A stretch of 64,000 bases of DNA from Candidatus Phytoplasma pruni (GTDB lineage: Bacteria > Bacillota_I > Bacilli_A > Acholeplasmatales > Acholeplasmataceae), in the NCBI RefSeq assembly GCF_013391955.1, contig NZ_JABUOH010000047.1:1-64000 (forward strand), given 5' to 3'. The position numbers and the translations under genes are program-made. The notes below the pieces were generated by a model. The model worked only from the letters and a program-made list of their open reading frames with translations, did no database searches and was not told where the DNA came from. This document shows, in pieces, positions 19,749 to 27,714 of this stretch (position 1 is its first letter; each line of letters starts with the position of its first letter).

Positions 19749-22700
19749 CTAATAAGAGAGAGAATTATTAATTTTTTGTGGAAAAAGATTATAATAATTG
19801 TTAATGTCTAAAAAGCGCATTTGTTTGTCTAAATTATTGACAAAAGGTTTATGTTGTTTAATTTTAGTTAAATTAAAAACTTTTTGCATGCGGTTTTGGG
19901 ATTGAAGTGTTTTTTTATGTTTAAGAGTAAGATCTTTTTTATCAGAATAATAAAAAATACCATACATTAAAGCATTGTTTCCTTGGTCTTGAAAATATTT
20001 TTTCAATAAACGAGGTTTATGTTTCTCATAATAAGTGAGAGATTTGGAAGGAATAGAAAGAGATTTAAGAGGTTTAATTTTATTATGTTTTAAAATATGA
20101 TTAATTTGCATAAGGTTTAAAAAATTACTTTTGTCAAAGTTTAAAACAGAAGTATAATAAAAATTAATTAAATGCATGTTTTCAATGTGTAAATCAAAAG
20201 GAGCTAAGGCAAGGATCTTTTTAACAATAGGATTTTTACAAGATCTTGAAAAAACAAAAAAATGACGGCCTAATAAATTATCTTCTTTCATTTTAAGCAT
20301 TTTTTCTAAATCATCTTTATTTTTAATACCAGCTTCATATTTACTAACATAATCCGCGATTATAGTAGCAATATCACTTTTAATTAAGCTAAAAGACTGA
20401 ACAGCCTCTTTAATTTCCATTTTGAAAGTTAAAGCTTTGTTGTAATATAATTCTTGGTATTGTTGTTTTTCTATTTTATCTTTGAAAGTTTTATTTTTTA
20501 AAAAAGCTTTGATTTTGAAATCGTCTTTATAAAAAACTTGTAAATTCTGCGCTAAAGGATTTAATTTTTTTAATAAAGGAAGGTGTTTATGAACAACATC
20601 AGACCATATTTTAAAAACAGAAGGAATAATTAAAGGTCTTAAAAGAGACTCTTTAAAAGGTTTGATATACTTGGATTTTTTCTTTTTAAAAATATCATGT
20701 TGAGAAATGTAATAAGCTTTATGAGTGATAAAACCAGGCTTTTTATCAAACTCAGAATTAAGGAGGCGTCCTTGTTTATTAACTTGTGAATACATAAAAT
20801 GAGTCTTACCAAAGATTTTTAATAAATCAATATCAAACATCGTATGAGAATGCCAAACGCTGTTTTTTTCGGTTAATTGAAAAGCAGAGAAATATTTAAA
20901 AGAGCTTAAAAGCTTTTTAATATCATTGGTAGTTTTACCTTTAAAAAGTAAATAATTTTTATAATGCTTCCTTAAATCTTTAATAAAGAATTTAAATAAA
21001 TGATGCATAATATCAATGTTTTTAGTTTCTAAAGAAATGCTTCCATCAGCATTATTTAAAGGCAAAGTAAGAGTTAAAAAAGAAATTAAAGGCTGATTGA
21101 CAAAATTAAAGATAGCTTTATGTTTAGCGTTTTCACGGCTGTTTTTAAGGTTTCTTTTATTATTGCGACGTTTTTCATTTAAATCATTTTGATAAGTTAA
21201 AGAATGTTTGGAAGGTAAAAAAACTTTTTCCATAGTAGCGGAGAAACCTAAATAATAAACTAATTCTTTATAAAGCTTTTTCAAAGCTTTAATTTTAATA
21301 TCTTCAAAATAAGAGAAAAAAGCAGCTTTTGTCAAAGTTTTAATTTTAAGAGATTTAACAAAAAAATTAATAATATATTCAGTTTTTTGAGTATCTAAGA
21401 TTTTTCCATATAAAGAAAAAAAGGGATTAAAAATAACATCTTCAAAAAAATTAATAATTTGGTCACGGGTAATTTGTTGTAAATGCTTAGTAAGTTCTTT
21501 TTTTAGAGTGTCATAATGCTCCTCAATATAAGCATCTGTCAACTCAATCTTTAACGATTCATAGGATGAGTTTAAACAAACTTTAATTAAAATTTTTCTT
21601 TTGTCTTTTGTTTTTTTATTGCGTAAATTTTGATGAGCCATTAGATTTTGAAAAACAGGAAAAGAAAAAGTTTTACCGATGGCATTTTTCTTAAAATCTT
21701 TGGTTTTAAGATATAAAAGGTTTTGATCAATGTTTTTCTTAAAAAAATCGTCTTTTTTGTTTTGATGGTATAAATTAAAAGAATTTATTTTATAGTTAAA
21801 ATAAGCTTCAAAAGTCTTTTTAAACTCTTTTCCAAATTCAATATCATCGCGGCCCGCTTGATATTCTTTTTCTAAAAGAGTTTTAAATTGTTGTTTAATT
21901 TCGTCGTTTAATTGATATTTAAGGTCATTATTTAAAAGGGTTGATGGTTTCATCTCCTGCCAAAAATCCAAAGGAGTTAAAGGCGTGTTTATCCCATGAA
22001 TTAAACGCTTATCAACGCTTAATAAATGGAGTTGAATTTTAGCACGTGTTAAAGCAACATACATTAAACGGCGTTCATTAGGAATTTTGTCAGGAGTATT
22101 AAAAAAGTTGTCTTTAAAAATTTCGTTTTCAAAACCAATAATGAAAACAGTTTTATATTCTAAACCTTTGGAGCTATGGATAGTAGATAAGCGAACTTTG
22201 TCAAGTTCGTTTTTAGAGGAAAAAGGGACGTTGTTTTGAGATAAAAAAAATTGTAAAGATTCCATTAAAGCTTTGTTTCTTGCAAAAATAGCAATATCTT
22301 CATAAGAATAACCATTTTTAATTAAATGTTGGATTTGATTTAAAAGATAAAGATTTTCATAATGATTAGAAGGAAAATTTTGACGAGTAATTAAAGCGTC
22401 TTGATCTTGAAAAGTACTTTTTAATTTGAAATGGTCTTTAAATTGAGGTATATAATTATGATTAATCAAATTATTAGCAAGGTTTAAAATAGGTTGAACA
22501 CTCCTATAATTAAGAGATAATTTTTTAGTTTCCATATTAAACTCTCTTACAAGTTGAGAGACATATTTATTGTCAGCGCCCCTAAAAGAATAAATATTTT
22601 GGTTAGGATCTCCGACCATAAAAAGAGTGTTATTTTGTCTAGTTAAAAATTGAATGATTTTATATTGGTAATAATTAATGTCTTGGGATTCATCAATAAA

Positions 22701-23252
22701 GATTTGTTTATAATTGTGAACTTGATTAAGGTTTAAATGATTGAATTTAGTTAATAATTCATAAGCATATATAATTAAATCATCATAATCCATGATATTA
22801 TTATTGATTTTATAATTTTGATAGGTTTGGTAGATTTCTAAAATAAGAGGGTTGGTTTCATTAAAAACTTTGTTTTTAATACTGGAAAAATGTTTTATTA
22901 AAGGAGTGGAATAAGGGTATAAAGCTTTATAATCATGGTTATTTTTAATGATTTCTTTAATGATGTCTTCGGCTTGAAGGTCTTCAATAATTTTAAAATC
23001 TTGGGTTAAAGGGGTTTCTAATAAGTCAAGATGGTTTTTAACTAAGGAATAACTAAAACCATGGAAGGTTTTAACATCCGGAGAGATTTCTAATTCTTTT
23101 AAGATTTTGTTTTTGATTTGACTTAAAGTATCTTTGGAAAAAACTAAGATTAAGATTTCATAAGAGTTATAGAGGAAACGGCTTTTATGAGTTAAATAAG
23201 CGTATCTATTAAATAAAACGGTGGTTTTTGCCTTGATTAAGGCGTGTTTCTT
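19749..23252 (-). pseudogene. 5'-truncated UvrD/Rep-like helicase fused to an HUH Rep-like domain
   Basis: The frame is open from 23252 to the stop at 19749 (1167 codons); the first ATG is at 22793. The N-terminal part is UvrD-like: KTTVLFNRYAYL (end of Walker A), TFHGFSYSLV (motif Ia), MDYDDLI, IFIDESQD (motif II), GDPNQNIYSFRGAD (III), LSLNYRS (IV), STIHSSKGLEYK (V) and VALTRAK (VI). The glycine-rich part of Walker A is missing and a TAA lies 11 codons before KTT, so ATP hydrolysis should be lost. The C-terminal half, counted from the ATG, has FLTLTLP (about 569), WHSHTMFDID (about 646) and ADYVSKYEAG (about 814), which match motifs 1, 2 and 3 of HUH rolling-circle Rep proteins. The ATG frame gives 1014 residues and could still be made. 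Confidence 0.75.
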
Positions 23253-23374
23253 TTATTTTTTTCAACGGCGTTTTTTTCGATGATTTTTTTTCATCATTTT
23301 TGTAATTTTTTCATTTGGAACAACGATCTCTTTTTTTCATTTCGTTTTTTTTGGTAAAAACAAAAAAACCAAAC

Positions 23375-23395
23375 TGTTTATATTTTTCATAAACA
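23375..23395 (-). terminator. Possible terminator downstream of the 162-codon gene
   Basis: TGTTTAT/ATAAACA (23375-23381 and 23389-23395) forms a 7-bp stem followed, on the minus strand, by GTTTGGTTTTTTTG. Confidence 0.5.
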
Positions 23396-23510
23396 ATTTA
23401 GCCTTTATTTAACATATTTAATTCAATTTTAACGGTATTGCTTTTTTTAATACTGCGAATTGTGTTCATTTTTAAATGGTTTAATTTTTTTTCAATCATA
23501 AAAATGAATT

Positions 23511-23999
23511 TCACCACAACAACCATCCTAACCAGCCTTTTTTCTTCGGTGGTGTTTTTTTCTTCGGACGTTTACGTTTTTCAACAACTTTAACTTTTTC
23601 TACTTCTTTAAATTTGATTTTTCTACGTTTCAGTTTCTTTGGTTTAACCACGAACTTATAAACATATTTAGCATCGGTTTTTCTTACCAATTGCAAAAAT
23701 GTCATTTGATTATGTAATGGTTCACGTTCGCCGCCGTCAAAATAAACGCCGATCAAATCCGTATCGGGATTTTTAAGCCTCCATTGTACGCTATCGCTGT
23801 TATTAGCGTTATAAGATGCCACGTTAACTACTTTAATCTCGCGTCCGGTTTTAACTTTTAAATAGTCTTGCATAAAAAGCATGCCATTCGTGTGCGCCGC
23901 TTCGCCTTTATAGGCTGGCACATAATAAACTTTTGTCACTTTTTTAGGTTTTTTAACAGCTTTAACGACTGCATTGGATGTTGTTTGTTTGATGTCCAC
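23511..23999 (-). CDS. Small single-copy 'SYN-YFDGG' domain protein with basic tail
   Basis: The function is unknown. The 162-residue protein has a central domain with VASYNANNSDS and GVYFDGGERE, clearly the same domain found three times in the protein at 29567-30955. The last ~45 residues are strongly basic (KKLKRRKIKFKE, KKKTPPKKKG) and end in GWLGWLLW. There is no signal peptide. The start is GTG 23999, ten bases after a perfect AGGAGG. The coding sequence is visibly richer in G and C than its surroundings, which suggests acquisition. A 77-codon frame with one membrane segment overlaps its start and could be its detached N-terminal anchor. Confidence 0.75.
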   Translation of the reverse strand: MDIKQTTSNAVVKAVKKPKKVTKVYYVPAYKGEAAHTNGMLFMQDYLKVKTGREIKVVNVASYNANNSDSVQWRLKNPDTDLIGVYFDGGEREPLHNQMTFLQLVRKTDAKYVYKFVVKPKKLKRRKIKFKEVEKVKVVEKRKRPKKKTPPKKKGWLGWLLW

Positions 24000-24169
24000 T
24001 TGATCATAACCTCCTTTGATGTTGTGCTTAATTTTTTATTTGTATGATGATTCATAAAATATAAGATAAAAGGGATCAACAAACTGATCAAATACGAACT
24101 CTCATATAAATAAAAGATTTGATATTTGATAAGTAGCTTATTATCCTGTTGTTTTAAAAAAGAAAACAT
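23936..24169 (-). CDS. Small frame with one membrane segment overlapping the next gene
   Basis: This 77-codon frame starts at ATG 24169, about 10 bases after AGAGG. It has a charged N-terminus and one hydrophobic segment (YLISLLIPFILYFM, about residues 26-39), and its 3' end overlaps the 162-codon gene by 64 bases in another frame. By analogy with the anchored three-repeat relative, it may be the N-terminal anchor separated by a frameshift, or a coupled small gene. It may also be a chance frame. Confidence 0.35.
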   Translation of the reverse strand: MFSFLKQQDNKLLIKYQIFYLYESSYLISLLIPFILYFMNHHTNKKLSTTSKEVMIKWTSNKQHPMQSLKLLKNLKK

Positions 24170-24192
24170 AATCTTTTAACCTCTGTGTGATA

Positions 24193-24271
24193 TTTATCAT
24201 TACTTTTAAATCATTTTTACTTTTAGAATGCTTCCACATTTTTAAAAGGATGATTTAAAAGTGATGATAAA
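24193..24271. repeat. Long imperfect palindrome (22-bp arms)
   Basis: The arms 24193-24214 and 24250-24271 are complementary over 22 bases with one mismatch. The 35-base loop itself contains a nested stem. It lies 27 bases after the stop of the 124-codon gene on the minus strand. It has no U tract typical of a terminator. Confidence 0.8.
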
Positions 24272-24297
24272 ATATGATGTTTCAACTTAGATAAAGA

Positions 24298-24672
24298 TTA
24301 CTCTTTATCTTTTGTTGATTTAACATGTTCAGCAGCAGCAGTTTTAACATTTTCTAATGTTTTTGCTAATGCTACACCTTCTGCTATAGCTGCTTTCTTC
24401 TTTTCTTGAAGAACTTTTTTATCATCTTCATTTCCTGCCGTTACTTCCATAGTTTCTAACGCTTTTACGTAAGCTTTGTTTTCAACCATTTTTTCATTCA
24501 ATGTCATCTTAACGTTTTGAGCATAGTTAACTTTTTTGGATTGCCACATATAACCGCTGTTTTTATAAGTCATTACTACATAATTAACTAATAAAGTTAC
24601 TACTAATAACCTAACAACCCATTTAACAACCGTAATCACTAATTGCGCTTTTTTTGCCTTACTCATTGCCAT
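24298..24672 (-). CDS. Unknown small membrane-anchored protein with helical tail
   Basis: I do not recognise the 124-residue protein. It has a basic N-terminus (MAMSKAKKAQ), one membrane helix at about residues 11-31 (VITVVKWVVRLLVVTLLVN), then a charged alanine/lysine/glutamate-rich helical region that may form a coiled coil. CGAGGT lies about 11 bases before the ATG. Its composition is alanine-rich with GC-richer codons, unlike the neighbours. It is bracketed by two long imperfect palindromes and lies in line with the 77- and 162-codon frames, so these may be one acquired cassette. Confidence 0.75.
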   Translation of the reverse strand: MAMSKAKKAQLVITVVKWVVRLLVVTLLVNYVVMTYKNSGYMWQSKKVNYAQNVKMTLNEKMVENKAYVKALETMEVTAGNEDDKKVLQEKKKAAIAEGVALAKTLENVKTAAAEHVKSTKDKE

Positions 24673-24733
24673 TTTATCTTTACCTCGTTTTTTCTTTTTT
24701 AAGAAATTATTTTTAAAAATTAACTAAAATGAC

Positions 24734-24812
24734 TTTTTAGTTAAATAAATGATAAATGGCAGGTGTTCGTGCTACCTTCCGAAAAACCATTTACCATTTA
24801 TTTAACTAAAAA
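24734..24812. repeat. Long imperfect palindrome (26-bp arms)
   Basis: The arms 24734-24759 and 24787-24812 are complementary over 26 bases with one mismatch. The 27-base loop contains AGGT/ACCT, which can pair as an inner stem. It lies about 60-140 bases upstream of the 124-codon gene. It could be a 5'UTR structure, an attenuator or a rolling-circle origin-like hairpin. Confidence 0.85.
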
Positions 24813-25252
24813 CTTAAGGTTTGCTAAAAAGCCCTTTTTTTATGTGTTTAAACCTCTTAAAAGTAATAAATTTTTATAAACATATAACATCTGAAAAATT
24901 ATAATTCAAAGAAAGAAAACGGCATTACGATAAATTTTACAAAAAAATGGGTTGATTTTATTTTTGCCTTTTTCACACCCTTTTGCGCTAATTTATTTTG
25001 AAAAAGATAACGATAATGAGTAAAATTGACTTTTATGCTAGATATAAATACTTTATTCTATTGCTTTCCCCTTTATATAACCATCTTTTGTAGCAATTTA
25101 ACGGCTTAATTCATTAACTGTTGTCCTGAATTATTAATGAAACAACAATTTTCCAAAGGGATGGTGCGATTGGACACCCTTTTTAGGTTTTTGATAGGGA
25201 GAATAATTTAATGACATTTTTTGATTCCTTTTTTTTACATTTCCTTATTTTA
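24813..25252. other. Non-coding part of the island, probably gene remnants
   Basis: No long frame is present. On the minus strand, after the promoter copy at 25253-25372, a 27-codon frame (from ATG about 25212, with AAAAGGAATC upstream) ends at about 25132. This is consistent with a decayed gene that once used that promoter. Nothing else is recognised. Confidence 0.4.
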
Positions 25253-25372
25253 TATTCATTATATCTTTTTTTTTTTTTGCAAGCGAAGCGCCAACATATC
25301 CATCAAAAAAGAGTTTAAAACACGAACTCTAAATTCTCAATTATTTTAAAAACACGGTAAATAGAAGGAAAT
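25253..25372 (-). promoter_or_regulatory. Promoter copy A with 13-base poly-A spacer tract
   Basis: On the minus strand, TATAAT (25258-25263) is preceded by GA, a run of 13 A, and CTTGC. The block from about 25253 to 25372 is a diverged duplicate of about 30990-31105. There the same -10 serves the three-repeat 'YFDGG' gene, but the tract has 9 A. Behind copy A only a short remnant frame is left. Confidence 0.7.
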
Positions 25373-25466
25373 GTAAATTATTTCTCTTTTTTTACCTATG
25401 TAATTGTGACTTATAAAAATAATTGCGATAAAAATCAATAAAAAGGATAATTTTTTCCCAAAAGGC

Positions 25467-25493
25467 TTGTTTTTTTTTTTTTTTGTGTAAAAT
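25467..25493 (+). promoter_or_regulatory. Promoter with a 15-T tract upstream of the OppA-like gene
   Basis: TTGTTT (25467-25472) runs into a 15-base T tract (25470-25484), then GTG and TAAAAT (25488-25493). The spacer is 15 bases and consists mostly of T. The TG before the -10 makes it extended. The start codon is at 25579. Confidence 0.55.
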
Positions 25494-25578
25494 ATTTTAA
25501 TATAGTTTTTTAAATAAAATAGCTATACAATAAAAATTAAAAAATATTGATATCGTTTCAATATAGAAAGAGAAAAAT

Positions 25579-27645
25579 ATGGATTTTAAAAAAATTATTA
25601 ATAAAAATAAAAAAATGATTTTATATGCAACGATTCTATTTGCGTTTGCACTTATAATTATTTTATTTTTTGTTTTCAAAAATAAAAACAAAAAAGACAA
25701 TCAACCAGAGAAGGTTAAAAATGAACAATCTTTATCGAGAGTTTATAAAAAAAGTTTATTGGAACCCAACCCGAATACAGAAACCATTTTCCATATAAAT
25801 CCTTATATAAATCCTTATAGCGGAAATTCTAGTCAAAAAAAATTGTTTTTATCTCACGTTACATCTCCTTTTTTAGAAATTGGTATAGATTGGGACGATG
25901 CAATTCGTTCTAATTTGGCAACCAAAGAGAATGATTTTTCAAAATTTCAAAATTATCCTGAGGAAAGAAATAAATTTTCTCCAGAAATGTTGAAAAAAAG
26001 TTATCATTCTAACATGATAGAATTAAAGATTAAAAACAATGAAGGACAAGAAATTGATTTAAAGGGTTACGAAAATTTTAATAAAGACGAAAAGCAAAAA
26101 TCGCTTTTTTATGAATTTAGTTTGAAACCAGGTTTAAAATTTTCTAATGGAGATCCAATCAATTCAGATGTAATAGTTTTTTCTTTCAATACTTTTAAAC
26201 AAGTGAACAATAGAGCGTTATCGGACATAGATTCCATTGAAAAAATTGATGAAAACCATTTTAAAGTAAACTCTAAAACAACTACAAATCCTAGAACTGG
26301 ACAAACCAATCCTTCTAGTTTAAAACAAATTATCGAAGATTTAAATAAATTATATTTGGTACCAAAAAATATATGGGAAGCTTCCTCAATTGGCAATGAA
26401 AGTCAATATGGGACTCAAGAAAGGCCTTTTGTGTCTTATGGAAAATATGAATTAACAAACTATAATGATCCTAAAAAATTTGTTTTCAAACGAAACCAAA
26501 ATTACAAAAAGGAATTACCATTTGATGAAATTCAATATTTAGTTTTCACCAACAAAGAAGAAGAATATAAAGCTTTTAAAGAAGGGATTATTAACGATTA
26601 TACTCCTGAAAAGACGAATATTAAAAAAGTTTTAGAAGAATGTAAAAACATTCCTAATCTTAAAAGCGTATATATACCAGAAAGTCAAATTACAAATTTA
26701 TTTATCAACCACAACTCTTCAAACGAAAAATTAAAAGAAGAAGGTTTTAAAAAGAATTTGTTTAAGAATATTAAAAGAGAACAGTTAGTTGAAGATTTAG
26801 CCTTTTTCAACGTCCCTACTGTTAATTTTTTGCCAGAAGATAAAACTTTTTTCGATGATTTAAAAACTTATAATCAGACAGAACAACATACAGAAAATAT
26901 TAATTCTTTTAATGCAGAAAAAAATGATTACACAAACAATGATAATACTGTTTTGAAATTGATATATCCGAAACAAGATGCTACCGACACTTTTAAACAA
27001 ATAGCCCAAAAGTTAAAAAATTATTTCGAAACAGATGAAGAAGGAAAAAAATCAAAAATAACTTTGGAAGTGAAAGAGCTGAGTAATGAAGATTACGCAG
27101 TAATGCTAACGCCGAAGCTGGTAAGAAGTGTTTCTTCTCCGATGAAAAACGAAACTTACGATTTACGCTTAGACAAAATCACTTATACAAATACAGAACA
27201 ATTACCTTTTTTTGTTAATTTTTTATCAAAAGAAGAGGGTAAGTTGTCAGAATTAAATAATTTAGCTATAAACTTAGATTTAACACCTTTTAAAGATGAT
27301 TTAATTAATTTGGAAGATAATCTCAAACCTTCATTTTTTCAAACATTAATCGAAGGAAAGAAAAAATTTGGGGTTGTCCAAATGAATAACTGGAAATGGG
27401 AAGGTAAAATTTCTGAATTAGAAACATTTTTAAAAAATTATTTTGCTTCGAAAGAGCAATATCCCCACAAAGAAAAAATTTTAACTTATATTTATTCGGA
27501 ATTAGAAAAAAAATTATATTCTCATATACCAACAATACCATTGTGTACCGAAAAAACAATAAGAATATTTAGAGATTTAAATAAAGATATATATAATTTT
27601 TATTCCCCTTTAATGAAACAATTAAACTTTAATTTAAACATTTAA
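25579..27645 (+). CDS. OppA-like extracellular solute-binding protein (SBP family 5), membrane-anchored
   Basis: This is probably a peptide- or nickel-type ABC transporter substrate-binding protein. The family 5 signature is LKPGLKFSNGDPINSDVIVFSF (about residue 180). A single N-terminal helix (about 14-33, MILYATILFAFALIIILFFV) precedes a long soluble domain. No lipobox cysteine follows the helix, so it is anchored or released by signal peptidase I rather than lipidated. Length is 688. No permease or ATPase genes are adjacent, so it would have to work with a transporter elsewhere or act alone. AAAGAG precedes the ATG. Confidence 0.8.
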   Translation: MDFKKIINKNKKMILYATILFAFALIIILFFVFKNKNKKDNQPEKVKNEQSLSRVYKKSLLEPNPNTETIFHINPYINPYSGNSSQKKLFLSHVTSPFLEIGIDWDDAIRSNLATKENDFSKFQNYPEERNKFSPEMLKKSYHSNMIELKIKNNEGQEIDLKGYENFNKDEKQKSLFYEFSLKPGLKFSNGDPINSDVIVFSFNTFKQVNNRALSDIDSIEKIDENHFKVNSKTTTNPRTGQTNPSSLKQIIEDLNKLYLVPKNIWEASSIGNESQYGTQERPFVSYGKYELTNYNDPKKFVFKRNQNYKKELPFDEIQYLVFTNKEEEYKAFKEGIINDYTPEKTNIKKVLEECKNIPNLKSVYIPESQITNLFINHNSSNEKLKEEGFKKNLFKNIKREQLVEDLAFFNVPTVNFLPEDKTFFDDLKTYNQTEQHTENINSFNAEKNDYTNNDNTVLKLIYPKQDATDTFKQIAQKLKNYFETDEEGKKSKITLEVKELSNEDYAVMLTPKLVRSVSSPMKNETYDLRLDKITYTNTEQLPFFVNFLSKEEGKLSELNNLAINLDLTPFKDDLINLEDNLKPSFFQTLIEGKKKFGVVQMNNWKWEGKISELETFLKNYFASKEQYPHKEKILTYIYSELEKKLYSHIPTIPLCTEKTIRIFRDLNKDIYNFYSPLMKQLNFNLNI

Positions 27646-27714
27646 AAGAGAAAAATAAAATCAATGTTCTTAACTATAAAACAAACACCAAATAAATAGA
27701 AAGAAAATATTCAA

